Source: Polyangiaceae bacterium (GTDB taxonomy: Bacteria > Myxococcota_A > Polyangia > Polyangiales > Polyangiaceae). Taken from it: a DNA stretch of 64,000 nt. The position numbers and the translations under genes were made by a program. How positions within the stretch are numbered: the stretch's first letter is position 1; every line of letters starts with the position of its first letter. This document shows positions 1 to 8,524 of the stretch, one piece after another. Under the pieces are notes generated by a model. It saw only the letters and a program-made list of their open reading frames with translations, had not been told where the DNA came from and made no database searches. The DNA lies in NCBI GenBank assembly GCA_013361525.1, contig JABFXY010000049.1, positions 124,001 to 188,000 on the forward strand. Direction: 5' to 3'.

Positions 1-475
1 GCACTTGATCGACCGACGGCCCCATCGGCAGCTGGTAGTCGTCGTGGTCCTCGACGTCGGCCCCCGTCATCGCGGTCACGTTCGCCCAACCGTGATTGCC
101 GCCGTAGTACTCCGCCGTGCCGGCCATGTTGTCGACGCCGCGCAAAAGGATCAGATCGCCGACGAGGCTGTCGAGCGGCGACATCTCTTCGCCCATCGCG
201 GTGAGCGTCGTGCTCTCGCTCGGAGGCGCCCAGAGGTCCCAACCGTGGTGGGCGTCCTGGCCGTTCTCTTTGTTACCCTCGCGATCACGGCAACTGATCG
301 TGCCGCCGTGGCTGAACATCACGATGAGGCGCCGCGCGGGCTCGACCGCCGACCACGCGCTTCCGTGCGTCAGCTCGAGGAGCGGCAGCGCGAGCGTCGC
401 GCCGGCAGCACCGCGAAGGAACGCCCGTCGCCCCTTCATCCCGAGGGCAGGAACACGAAGAACGCGACGGCTCAT
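1..475 (-). CDS. DUF1552 domain-containing protein, N-terminal part (runs off the window)
   Basis: Only the first 158 residues are inside the window; the rest lies beyond base 1. The N-terminus has a twin-arginine-like export signal (GRRAFLRG at residues 15-22 followed by a hydrophobic stretch), so export in a folded state is likely. After the signal comes RRLIVMFSHGG and a segment typical of DUF1552 proteins. The ATG overlaps the stop of the upstream DUF1592 gene by four bases (ATGA), so the two are translationally coupled. DUF1592 and DUF1552 genes commonly sit together in planctomycetes and myxobacteria. Their biochemical role is not established. An internal ATG at 439 would still keep the Tat motif. 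Confidence 0.85.
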   Translation of the reverse strand, partial: MSRRVLRVPALGMKGRRAFLRGAAGATLALPLLELTHGSAWSAVEPARRLIVMFSHGGTISCRDREGNKENGQDAHHGWDLWAPPSESTTLTAMGEEMSPLDSLVGDLILLRGVDNMAGTAEYYGGNHGWANVTAMTGADVEDHDDYQLPMGPSVDQV

Positions 476-2175
476 TGGTCCGACTCCTTGCGCAGGTACA
501 GGAACGCATCGCTCGTCGTTGCTTCGAGCATCACGTCGACGATCGGCTCACCACTCGAGAGCGCTTCGCGGATCCGCGCCATCGATCGCGCGTCCTCCTC
601 CGCGGGCGTACGCCGGAGCGCGGTGCCGAACCACTTCTTCGCCATGCATTGCGACAGGCCCGCCGAAGCGGCGATTGCGCTCGATATCTCGACCGCACCC
701 GACACCTCGCTGACACCGTCGAGCCCGCCGTCTTCTTCGACGTTGGGCAGCGAACCCGAGGAATCGATCGGCAGCGTGTAGGCGCCCGCGTCGTCCTCGC
801 CTTGCTCTTCGGTGGTGAAGCGGCCGAGCGCATCGAAGTTGTCGAACGCGAAACCGACGGGGTTCAAGAGGTGGTGGCAGCCGTTGCAGCCCTCACCCAT
901 CGTCTTGGCCTCGACGTCCTGGCGCACGGTCCGGCGGACGCTCTCGCCGTTTTCGTCGACGGTGCCGCCGGTGACGGTCACGTCGTTGGCGTTCGGTGGG
1001 GGCTCACCGAGCTCGTAGCAGAGGACGTTCTGCAGAACGAACGCGCCGCGACGAATCGGGGACTTCACGTCGCCGCGCGAATACAGCGTGAGAAAGCCCG
1101 CCCGCGTGAGAAGGCCGGCGCGCTGCGACTCGGGCAACGTCACCCACCCGAAGCCGTCGCCGCTCGGCGCCGACACGCCGTAGATCTCGGCGAGATTCGC
1201 GTCGACGTAGGCGTCGTTCGTCGTGAGGAGGTCCTGGACATTGCCGTGATCCTCGAAGACCACGCGCTCGACGAGCGCTTCGATCTCGGTGCGCATCGCG
1301 GTGCGAAGCTCCGGCGAATCCATCGGGAAGACGTCGGGGCTCTTCATCACGTTCTCGAGGGAGGCGTGTTTGGTCGTCCCGTCGAGCTGCAGCATGCCGG
1401 TGAAGAACCGCTTCGCGAGGCCACGTGCGCGCGGCGTCTCGAGCAAGCGCTCGGCCTCGAGGCGGATGCCCGCGGCGGTATCGAGATCGCCGCGCTCCGC
1501 CGCTTCGAGCAGCTCGGTGTCGGGGATTGAATCGAGCAGGAAGAACGACAGGCGCGTCGCGCGCTCGAAGCCATTCAGCGCGACCACACCAGGCGGCAAG
1601 AGCTCCGCGCTGGGGCGACCGAGCTCGAGGAAGTACAAGAACTGCGGTGATTGGAGCATCACCTCGAGCACGACCATCATCGAGTCGTGGAAGCTCTGCT
1701 CCGCGCGCGCCGCGGTGTAGACGCCCTTCAGCCAGGCGGTCTCTTCCGAGAACAGCGGCCGGCGGAACGCGCGAAAGCCGAAGTCGCGGACGAAGCCGTC
1801 GAGGCACGCGAGGTCCTCTTCCCCGGAGACGTCGCAGGGGAAGACTTCGTTTTGCCAGAGCGACTCGCGCTCGGCGATCACCTCGACGGCGGCGTTGAGC
1901 TTCTCCGCAGCGAGGCGAGAGAACGCTTCGCCGGTGTCGTCGTCGAGGGCAATTTCGAGCTCGGGATCACCGAGCAGATCGCGAACCGCATTTTGGTACT
2001 GCGAGGGCGTCATGCGCCGGATGGGCGCCGACGCGACGTCCAGCTTCTCTTCGTTGCCGGGGCCGGAGGCTCCCGCGCCGTCGTCGTCGTCACCGATTGC
2101 ACCGTTGCAACCGAGGGACGCGAGCGTGAGCACGGCCCCCAGCGCGAGCGCATGATGTGTTCGGGCACGCAGCAT
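472..2175 (-). CDS. DUF1592/DUF1588/DUF1585-type cytochrome-like lipoprotein
   Basis: This is a 567-residue predicted lipoprotein with lipobox LASLGC near residue 23. The region after it matches the DUF1587-1595-1592-1588-1585 architecture: an N-terminal PSQYQNAVRDLLGD motif, then LNGFERATRLSFFLLDSIPD, and a DUF1588 segment with one haem-c type CxxCH (C430, C433, H434) in the context CNGCHHLLNPVGFAFDNFD. The family is usually encoded beside a DUF1552 gene, as here, and is thought to be periplasmic or surface-bound. Its function is not known. I chose the ATG at 2175 because GAGGG lies six bases upstream; a TTG at 2193 is in frame but has no such site. The stop overlaps the next gene's ATG. Confidence 0.88.
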   Translation of the reverse strand: MLRARTHHALALGAVLTLASLGCNGAIGDDDDGAGASGPGNEEKLDVASAPIRRMTPSQYQNAVRDLLGDPELEIALDDDTGEAFSRLAAEKLNAAVEVIAERESLWQNEVFPCDVSGEEDLACLDGFVRDFGFRAFRRPLFSEETAWLKGVYTAARAEQSFHDSMMVVLEVMLQSPQFLYFLELGRPSAELLPPGVVALNGFERATRLSFFLLDSIPDTELLEAAERGDLDTAAGIRLEAERLLETPRARGLAKRFFTGMLQLDGTTKHASLENVMKSPDVFPMDSPELRTAMRTEIEALVERVVFEDHGNVQDLLTTNDAYVDANLAEIYGVSAPSGDGFGWVTLPESQRAGLLTRAGFLTLYSRGDVKSPIRRGAFVLQNVLCYELGEPPPNANDVTVTGGTVDENGESVRRTVRQDVEAKTMGEGCNGCHHLLNPVGFAFDNFDALGRFTTEEQGEDDAGAYTLPIDSSGSLPNVEEDGGLDGVSEVSGAVEISSAIAASAGLSQCMAKKWFGTALRRTPAEEDARSMARIREALSSGEPIVDVMLEATTSDAFLYLRKESDQ

Positions 2176-2250
2176 GGCGGGCCCTCGGTGCAAGGCCCGC
2201 GCCCACCCTGAAACCCCTGAAAAGACAATCCAATTAAACCAAACAGAGGC

Positions 2251-2283
2251 TGATCAAACTGATCGATGGTGATCAACCTGATC
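2251..2283. promoter_or_regulatory. Operator-like tandem repeat in a divergent promoter region
   Basis: TGATC occurs at 2251, 2260, 2270 and 2279. The block reads as two copies of a 14-bp unit, TGATCAAaCTGATC at 2251-2264 and TGATCAAcCTGATC at 2270-2283, offset by 19 bp. It sits between the divergent DUF1592 gene (start 2175) and the gene at 2343, where a regulator would be expected to bind. The repeat is seen directly; the binding role is inferred. Confidence 0.4.
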
Positions 2284-2342
2284 CAAAGGCCGAGGGGCTC
2301 ATCGGTGATCGACGCGATCGTCCCTCCGGATATGCTCCCCGC

Positions 2343-2903
2343 ATGGACGTGAAGGGGATGGCGTTCATGGCCCGCCGTGCGCTCGTCGAGCGGGAGCATG
2401 GCGCCGCCAAGTTCGACGAGGTCGTGCGAGCTATTGCGAAGACGGAGGCCATTTTCCGCTCGCCGGTGCTCGCGACGACGAAGATACCGATGGGCTCGTT
2501 CATGCGCTTCAACCAGGCGCTGATCGACACGCTCTACAACGGCGATCAGAAGGCGAACTTCGCGCTCGGCGAGCAGAGCGCCGACTACGCGCTCAACGGT
2601 CCGTACAAACACTTCGTCACGAACCGCAGCATCGACGCGTTCGTCGGCTCGGCACCGTCGATGTACAAGAACTACTTCGACGAAGGCGAGGCGAAGGCGG
2701 AGCGGCGCGGACGCGACGTGAACCTCGAGCTCTTCGACATTCCGGCGGCGTACCGCTGTCTCTACATCGAGTACGGCATCATGGGTTACTTCCGTCGCGG
2801 CCTCGAAATGGTGAGCGGAGGGATGACGAAGATGACGGCGAAGAAAGGCTTCTCGAAGGGCGACGACGCCGTGCTCTACGTGTTCGAGCTCACCAACGTG
2901 TGA
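2343..2903 (+). CDS. DUF2378 (TIGR02265)-like protein
   Basis: A 186-residue soluble protein with no signal peptide or membrane segment. The pattern MDVKGMAFMARRALVE, a middle segment with SADYALNGPYKHFVTNRS, and a late YGIMGYFRRGLEM segment ending in FSKGD resembles the TIGR02265/DUF2378 paralogous family known from Myxococcales. That is recognition by eye, not an alignment. The function of the family is unknown. The gene is monocistronic, bounded upstream by a divergent gene and downstream by a strong hairpin at 2946-2986. Confidence 0.72.
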   Translation: MDVKGMAFMARRALVEREHGAAKFDEVVRAIAKTEAIFRSPVLATTKIPMGSFMRFNQALIDTLYNGDQKANFALGEQSADYALNGPYKHFVTNRSIDAFVGSAPSMYKNYFDEGEAKAERRGRDVNLELFDIPAAYRCLYIEYGIMGYFRRGLEMVSGGMTKMTAKKGFSKGDDAVLYVFELTNV

Positions 2904-2945
2904 TGACCGGGGATGGGACGCCCGGGAATGGGCTACCTCAGCGGC

Positions 2946-2986
2946 AAAAAGCGTGAGGCAAACACCGCGTTTACCTCACGCTTTTT
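2946..2986. terminator. Bidirectional intrinsic terminator
   Basis: A 13-bp perfect stem, AAAAAGCGTGAGG (2946-2958) with CCTCACGCTTTTT (2974-2986), encloses a 15-base loop. The A run on one side and T run on the other make it work in both directions. It separates the convergent genes ending at 2903 and 3036. Confidence 0.9.
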
Positions 2987-3035
2987 CTGCACCGCACGAC
3001 CCACACCCCGCGGGAGCGGTGCTTTGCGGCGTCTC

Positions 3036-3647
3036 TCAGTCAGGCGCGACCGCGATGTACGGCTCCGCTTCGCCCGCGCGCCACGTCACGATCAACGTCT
3101 CCGCCTCTCCCGCCATCGCCGGTCCGTAGCCGTCGCCTTCGCTGAAGTCGACGAACGTGACGATGCGCGATTCGCCGCGACGCACCGGTAGATCCACCGT
3201 CACGTGCGACGTTGTGCTGGTGTTCGTCTTTGCGTCGAAGCCCCACAGCTCGCCCTCGGCCCAAACCTTCACGCCGGCGGGGTCACCCGCGACGAGCCCG
3301 GCGCCGTGGTAGCTCTCGCACGAGACGCGGATCCATTCGCGCAGCGCGCGCATTTTGCAGCCGCCAATGAAGTTTCCGCGGTTCGGTGCGATGAGACGCG
3401 CGGATTCCCACTCTTTGCCTTTCGGTGCTTCCGACGCCTCCGCAGGAATGTCGGCGGCGACGAGCTGCTTGGGCGCGGGCGGAGCCGCCGCCGAGGAGGT
3501 CGCCGCGCTCGTGCTGCCGGCCGGACCAGCCGAAGCGGCGGCCGTCGAATCGGGCGACGACGCGAAGGCGACGCCGGTCAACCCCGCGAGCACGACGACG
3601 GCTGACGACAACACGAAGAGCTTGGTGCGGGAGATTGCGAGCTTCAT
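3036..3647 (-). CDS. Secreted protein of unknown function, coupled to a cytochrome-type gene
   Basis: A 203-residue protein with a clear Sec signal (MKLAISRTKLF followed by a hydrophobic core ending near GVAFAS), then an Ala/Ser/Pro-rich linker to about residue 65. A compact domain of about 135 residues follows, with CKMRALREWIRVSCESYHGAG in two-cysteine context. I do not recognise the family. The ATG overlaps the stop of the upstream dihaem gene by four bases (ATGA), which decides the start and implies coupled expression. It is the last gene of a two-gene operon and may act with that cytochrome in the periplasm; that is inference. Confidence 0.75.
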   Translation of the reverse strand: MKLAISRTKLFVLSSAVVVLAGLTGVAFASSPDSTAAASAGPAGSTSAATSSAAAPPAPKQLVAADIPAEASEAPKGKEWESARLIAPNRGNFIGGCKMRALREWIRVSCESYHGAGLVAGDPAGVKVWAEGELWGFDAKTNTSTTSHVTVDLPVRRGESRIVTFVDFSEGDGYGPAMAGEAETLIVTWRAGEAEPYIAVAPD

Positions 3648-5905
3648 AGCGTCCTCAAGTAGGCAGCGAGCGCCTTCTGATCGTCGGGTTGCAGATGCCG
3701 CGTGTCGCCCATGCGGTTGCCGTTGTTGCGAACGAGATCGTCGAGCGTCGCCGCGCTGCCGTCGTGGAAGTACGGCGCCGAGCCCCCGATGAAACGCAGC
3801 GACGGCGTCTTGAACGCGTCGTTCTCTTCTTCGTCGAAGCCCGCGAGCGTGCGAAGTCGGCCGAGCTCGTACGACTTGCGATCCGTGAGCTCTGTCTCCG
3901 GCACGTGGCAGCTCGTGCACTTGGCTTGTTTGCTCTCGAAGATCTCCTTGCCCTTCGTCTCGACCGCATCGAGCTCGCGCTCGACGACCGGCGGCGGGAG
4001 CAGGCCCGAGCGAAGGTAGTCGGCGAGGTAGTCGACCTTCGCGACGTCTTGCCCGACGTCCTTGTTTGCGGCGCTCCACCGCTGCCAATTGCCCCGGTGC
4101 AAGCTGAAGCCTGCGATGAGGCGATCGAGCACGTCCTTGTTCTCGCCGTGCCAGCCGTAAGGGCCGTCCGCGCGAAGGCGACCGGCGATCATCGGCGTCT
4201 GGCGCGCGTAGAACTTCGCGTCTTCGACGGGCGCGCCCATGAACATGCCGTTGAATTTCGAGAGCTCGCGAAGCGCGAGGAAGCGCGATGTTTTGCCGCC
4301 CTCCTGGGTGAAGTGCGCCTCGCGCCAGACGTAGCCGTCGTCGCGTCCGTCGGGGTGGCATGATGCGCATCCCAGGCCGCCGGAGAGCGCGTCGCTCCTC
4401 GCGTTGTAATAGAGGCGCCGGCCGAGCGCGGCGTCGAACGGAAGCCCGTCGTCCGCCACGTGCAACATCGTGAGCTGCTTTCCCGGCGCGCCGTCGAGCT
4501 CGATGCGGGCGAGGTCGAACGTCGATCGGCAGAAGACCCAAGCGACGGTCTCGTCACGAGACAGCACGATGGCGCTGGGTGCGCCGCCGCTCTTCGCGTA
4601 GTCGCCGAACTTGTCGTAGCCGTCTCCGATCGGGAACGTTCGCACCGGCATCATCGCGGGGTCCGGCACGCGCGCGTCGAGCTCGACGACACGGTCGAAA
4701 CCTTCACTCGCGACGAGGAGCGTCTTGCTCTTCTTTCGATACACAGCCGCGCGCGGCTGAACGACGCCTTCTTCCTGGCTCGGGCCGAAGCCTTCGATTG
4801 CGCCCCACTCGGGAGCCGGCATGAACCGCGCGCCTCCGTCGAACGCGAGCGCGTGTTTGGGCGAGCCTGCGACGCGCGCCGGTTGGAGAGGTTTGCCGGT
4901 CGGGATGTCGAGCGTGTCGACCGTCGGAAGCCCCCACCACGATTCCATTCCTTCGGCGCCGAGCGCGTGGCGCGGAAGGAAAAGCGTCTTGCCCTCGGCG
5001 TCGATCACCGGCGCATACCCGAGGCTCGCGTTCACCTTCGTGCCGAGCGCCGTTCGCGAAATCGCCGCGGGCAGCGCCTGCTCCGACGCGCGCGGCGAGG
5101 CTTGATCGAGGTCGTCGATGCGCGTGAGGCTCGTGCCGACGAGATGCGATATGTACGCCGTCTTTCCGTCGGGCGACACGGCGACGCCGCGTGGCTCGCG
5201 CGCGACCGAGAGCGTCGTCACCTTCGCGAGCTTGCCTTCGCGCGCACCTGATACGTCGACGACAGAAACCTCGCCTGACCACGCGCTGGTCACCACTGCG
5301 CGCGCGCCATCGGGTGTCACCGCGAGCCCCCACGCATCCGGCGCGAGGGTGAGCCGCGCCACCTCGCGAAGCCCACCGTCGAACGCGGCATCCGGCGCAA
5401 ACGCGAGGAGCAAACCGCCCTGCGACTTCTTCACGACCGAAGGATCGAAGCGGATCGCGGGCGTCCCGCGCTTCTGCTGCTCCGCAGGTGCTGGGCCTTT
5501 GATGACGTCGCGCGCGACCTTGGCTTCGGCGGTCGGCAACGTTCGAATCGTCACGAGCACCAGCCCATCCATCGCGACGACCTGCGCGGGTGGACCAGGC
5601 AGCGCGAGCATCTTCACCTCTTCGCGTTTCGAGTCGGTCTTCGCAGGCACGATGAACAGCGCATCGCTGTCCTCGCCCGCGATGATGGCGGTCCGTTCGT
5701 CGGGCGTGAGCGCGATGCCGCTGCCCTGCAGCGTGACCGCGGCGGCGCGCGTTGGATTCGCCGGGTCGACGGGACCGCCGTCGATCGATGCCGAGCTGCC
5801 CGGTGTGCTCGCCGACGGAGCGGGTGCGCCGCCCTCTTGTCCCTGACAACCCCACCCGACCACAGCCAACGAAAGCGTCAACGAAACGAACGAAGCGCGA
5901 ACCAA
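3644..5905 (-). CDS. Beta-propeller/MauG-type dihaem cytochrome lipoprotein
   Basis: A 753-residue predicted lipoprotein (LAVVGWGC lipobox near residue 20). Residues about 50-470 look like a beta-propeller of YVTN/lactonase type, with repeats such as AWGLAVTPDGARAVVTS and PRGVAVSPDGKTAYISH. The C-terminal part is cytochrome c peroxidase/MauG-like with two CxxCH motifs (C513-H517 and C663-H667) and the family segment APYFHDGSAATLDDLV. Such proteins bind two c haems in the periplasm; the substrate cannot be read from sequence. I chose a TTG start at 5905 because GGGAGG lies six bases before it and it places the signal peptide correctly. No in-frame ATG fits. Confidence 0.85.
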   Translation of the reverse strand: MVRASFVSLTLSLAVVGWGCQGQEGGAPAPSASTPGSSASIDGGPVDPANPTRAAAVTLQGSGIALTPDERTAIIAGEDSDALFIVPAKTDSKREEVKMLALPGPPAQVVAMDGLVLVTIRTLPTAEAKVARDVIKGPAPAEQQKRGTPAIRFDPSVVKKSQGGLLLAFAPDAAFDGGLREVARLTLAPDAWGLAVTPDGARAVVTSAWSGEVSVVDVSGAREGKLAKVTTLSVAREPRGVAVSPDGKTAYISHLVGTSLTRIDDLDQASPRASEQALPAAISRTALGTKVNASLGYAPVIDAEGKTLFLPRHALGAEGMESWWGLPTVDTLDIPTGKPLQPARVAGSPKHALAFDGGARFMPAPEWGAIEGFGPSQEEGVVQPRAAVYRKKSKTLLVASEGFDRVVELDARVPDPAMMPVRTFPIGDGYDKFGDYAKSGGAPSAIVLSRDETVAWVFCRSTFDLARIELDGAPGKQLTMLHVADDGLPFDAALGRRLYYNARSDALSGGLGCASCHPDGRDDGYVWREAHFTQEGGKTSRFLALRELSKFNGMFMGAPVEDAKFYARQTPMIAGRLRADGPYGWHGENKDVLDRLIAGFSLHRGNWQRWSAANKDVGQDVAKVDYLADYLRSGLLPPPVVERELDAVETKGKEIFESKQAKCTSCHVPETELTDRKSYELGRLRTLAGFDEEENDAFKTPSLRFIGGSAPYFHDGSAATLDDLVRNNGNRMGDTRHLQPDDQKALAAYLRTL

Positions 5906-6068
5906 GAGCAGCCTCCCGTCGGCATCGTACGCGCTACCGCCGCGTTGCGATTCCCGCTCATTCGAGGCCCGATTGGCAACGCGGCCGCCGCGAGGCACCC
6001 GGAGCGCGCCATCTTGGCAAAACACTTCGGAGATCTAGGCATCTTCGAATGCCGCTCGTCGAACCGGC

Positions 6069-6398
6069 ATGACCAACACCTCCAAACGAAGATTGACCTG
6101 GGTGGGCGCCCTCCTCGCGGCCTCCGTCCTGACCTTCGGCGCGACTGCGTTCGCCGAAGGAAAAGGCGGAAAGGAAGGTTGTGCAAAGAACGCAGAAGCC
6201 CGGTTCGCGAAGAAGGACTCGAACGGTGACGGCTTCCTCACCGCCGCCGAAGTCGGCGATAAGAGGTGGGCTCGCATCAAGGTGGCCGACGCGAACACCG
6301 ACGGGAAAGTCAGCTTGGCCGAGATGAAGCAGGCCAAGGCCGACGGCAAGCTGAAGCACCACAAGGGAAAGAAGCGTAAGAAGAGCGCGGACGCCTGA
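6069..6398 (+). CDS. Secreted EF-hand calcium-binding protein
   Basis: A 109-residue protein with a Sec signal (basic MTNTSKRRLTW then a hydrophobic core ending in ATAFA). Two EF-hand loops follow: DSNGDGFLTAAE and DANTDGKVSLAE, both with acidic or polar residues at loop positions 1, 3, 5 and 12. The tail is lysine-rich (KLKHHKGKKRKK). It probably binds calcium outside the inner membrane. It diverges from the dihaem gene and shares a short intergenic region with it. A strong hairpin lies just downstream. Confidence 0.85.
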   Translation: MTNTSKRRLTWVGALLAASVLTFGATAFAEGKGGKEGCAKNAEARFAKKDSNGDGFLTAAEVGDKRWARIKVADANTDGKVSLAEMKQAKADGKLKHHKGKKRKKSADA

Positions 6399-6425
6399 CC
6401 GACACGAATCGCCACAGCGCACCAT

Positions 6426-6455
6426 GGAGCTCGCGCCTGCTCTCGCGCGGGCTCC
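6426..6455 (+). terminator. GC-rich hairpin, possible terminator
   Basis: GGAGCTCGCGC (6426-6436) pairs with GCGCGGGCTCC (6445-6455) over 11 bp with one G-T pair and an eight-base loop. It follows the EF-hand gene. There is no T run, so it may be a factor-dependent terminator or a structured 3' end. Confidence 0.4.
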
Positions 6456-6514
6456 GTGACATCCTCGAAGCACCGATCGATATGCGACAGGCGAGAGCAC
6501 GTAGACTCGGGGGC

Positions 6515-7057
6515 ATGCGCCGCGCATCCAACGACGCCTACCGCAGCCCGGTCGATGCTCTGCAGGCTCGCATCGCGAGCCTCGAGGCCCAGCTCGCAGA
6601 GGCCAAACACGAAGCCGCGAAGGCGCCCGAGGTTCGAACGCGGGTCGCGTCGCTGCTCGCCACACGCGACGGGATCCTCGCGGACGACAAAGCTCGGCAT
6701 CGCTCGAGCATCCGCGGCGCGCTCATCGTCGGGTTGATCGGCACCGCGATCTTCACCGGAATCATCCTGTCGATGGGCAAGAGCGGTCACCCCTTCAACG
6801 CGCTGATGCTCGGCCTCGCGTTGACCGGGACGCTGACGACGATCGTCTGGGCAGCGAGCCGTTCACGAAGCAGCCGCATTCTCCGGCACGTCGGCATGCT
6901 CGAAGCGCAGATCGCTGCGCTCGGCGTCGACCCATCCACGACGGGCGCGCGAATCGCAACGGGCGCTCGTGTCGCGTCCCACGACGACGAACACGAAGCG
7001 GAAGCTGTCGACGAGGCGCTCACCGCCGAGGCGTCGGACGAGATCGCAAAACGTTAG
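6515..7057 (+). CDS. Membrane protein with coiled coil, unknown function
   Basis: A 180-residue protein. Residues about 10-35 form a likely coiled coil (VDALQARIASLEAQLAEAKHE). Two hydrophobic segments follow at about 68-88 and 95-115, so this is an inner-membrane hairpin with a C-terminal tail rich in acidic residues. I do not recognise the family. I chose the ATG at 6515, preceded by GGGGG; an ATG at 6482 is also in frame. It stands alone, with a convergent gene downstream at 7078. Confidence 0.65.
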   Translation: MRRASNDAYRSPVDALQARIASLEAQLAEAKHEAAKAPEVRTRVASLLATRDGILADDKARHRSSIRGALIVGLIGTAIFTGIILSMGKSGHPFNALMLGLALTGTLTTIVWAASRSRSSRILRHVGMLEAQIAALGVDPSTTGARIATGARVASHDDEHEAEAVDEALTAEASDEIAKR

Positions 7058-7077
7058 AGAGGCGCGGTTCCGCGGCG

Positions 7078-7818
7078 TCAGAAGCCGAGGTGCAGGAGCC
7101 GCCAGCCCTTGCCGTCGAAGTAGGCGATCGCGGCGGCGTCTCCGCCGGAGAGATACAACCCGTCACCGCGGACGCCCTCGGCTTCGTGCATGCCGGCCTT
7201 GCTCGCGAAGCCTCCGCCACCGCTCACAGGCAGAACAACCTTCCAGACCCGAAGCCACTGAAGGTCGCGCTCGACAGGCTTCATCGACGATTGCCCGTCG
7301 ATCTCGACGCGCCACATCGGGCCACGCGTGCCCGCACCGATCAGAATGGTGCCCTTCGATCGCGTGACGACCGCGATCCCCAGCTCGTCCTTCGCTCCGA
7401 GGACGAGCGCGACGTCGTCCATCGCGCCGTCGAGATCGATGTCGGCCGAGGCCCAACACGGAAGCTGGACGGTGTCGCCGACGACCTCGGGATGGTGCGT
7501 GTAGCTCGTGTCAGCCGGCTTGCACGCGAGACGCACCGACGAAAATGCCTTGGTGATGCGCGCTGCGAGATCGGTCGGCACCTTGTCCGCGACCGGTGCT
7601 TGGCTCGACGCCGTCGAAGCCGGGAGCGCTGTCGATGCCGTGAGCGCGGTTGAAGGCATCGGCGCGGGCTCCGCTGACTGGAGCGCGGTCGCTGTCGGCT
7701 CGGCCGCAACGTTCGAGCTCGCGGCCTCGTGGACCGGCGGGGCGTTGCTCGGAGAGCCACCGGTGCAAGCAGCTGCAATCCCGAGGAGCATGAAAAGGGC
7801 GCAGCGCTGGTTGGTCAC
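7078..7818 (-). CDS. Predicted lipoprotein of unknown function
   Basis: About 246 residues. A short signal (TNQRCALFMLLGIAAAC) with lipobox IAAAC is followed by an Ala/Ser/Thr-rich low-complexity linker of about 65 residues. A globular domain follows with the acidic motif SADIDLDGAMDDVAL, which could bind calcium in the manner of FG-GAP or dockerin-like loops. The start is uncertain: GTG at 7818 gives a compact signal and leaves room for a divergent promoter. GTG at 7839 would leave only eight bases to the divergent gene. The function cannot be assigned. Confidence 0.7.
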   Translation of the reverse strand: MTNQRCALFMLLGIAAACTGGSPSNAPPVHEAASSNVAAEPTATALQSAEPAPMPSTALTASTALPASTASSQAPVADKVPTDLAARITKAFSSVRLACKPADTSYTHHPEVVGDTVQLPCWASADIDLDGAMDDVALVLGAKDELGIAVVTRSKGTILIGAGTRGPMWRVEIDGQSSMKPVERDLQWLRVWKVVLPVSGGGGFASKAGMHEAEGVRGDGLYLSGGDAAAIAYFDGKGWRLLHLGF

Positions 7819-7847
7819 GACCCAACATCTCACGGCCACGTGCGAGC

Positions 7848-8408
7848 GTGACCCGAACCTTCTTCATCCCTTCGCTCTTGCTGCTTTGCTCCTGTGCGGC
7901 CGACGAAATCGCGGGGCCCTCGCCGGCACCACCCGATGAGACGAGCGCGTCTCCTCGGGCCGACGACGATGTCGCGCCCGCGGATCAGCCTTCCGGTACG
8001 CCGGGCATCGCCGAGGGCGGCGAGCCTGCCAAGCCGGGGATCACGGACGACGTGCGGCTGATCATCGGCGGTCGATCGGCGGCCGATCACATCGGTCCGC
8101 AAGAACACGACGCCCTCTTCGCGCGCCTCCGCGGACAACCGCTGGAATACCTCGCGGAAGGCGTGCGGTTCGCGAAACGCGCGAACCACCGTCAGCTCGG
8201 CGGCACCTTCGTTTCGTACCTCGTTCGCGTGGTCGGGGAGCCGCCGACGACGCGCGCCCAGGCGGAGAACGCAGCCCGAGAGCTGTTGCCGATCTACCAA
8301 AAAGCCCTCGATGACGCGCGGGCCAACCCGAGCGACGAATTCGAGCCGACGCGTCTGTCGCAGGAGATCGCCCAGCTGGACCGCCTGGCGAACGGGAAGT
8401 GGAAGTAG
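7848..8408 (+). CDS. Short predicted lipoprotein, unknown function
   Basis: A 186-residue protein starting with GTG. The signal MTRTFFIPSLLLLCSC carries a possible lipobox at C14 or C16, followed by a Pro/Ala/Asp-rich linker and a helical C-terminal domain with EFEPTRLSQEIAQLDRL. I see no recognisable domain. It is divergent from the lipoprotein gene on the other strand with a very short intergenic region, so their promoters must overlap or one start is mis-chosen. Confidence 0.65.
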   Translation: MTRTFFIPSLLLLCSCAADEIAGPSPAPPDETSASPRADDDVAPADQPSGTPGIAEGGEPAKPGITDDVRLIIGGRSAADHIGPQEHDALFARLRGQPLEYLAEGVRFAKRANHRQLGGTFVSYLVRVVGEPPTTRAQAENAARELLPIYQKALDDARANPSDEFEPTRLSQEIAQLDRLANGKWK

Positions 8409-8524
8409 CTGCTTCCCCGCCATTTTTGGCTACAGCACGCTCATCAATCGGTCGTGACGCGATGCGGTAGCTGACGTTTCGCAGCTGCGCTAGGGTCCTT
8501 CCCCTTCAGAAGGAGCCACATCCC

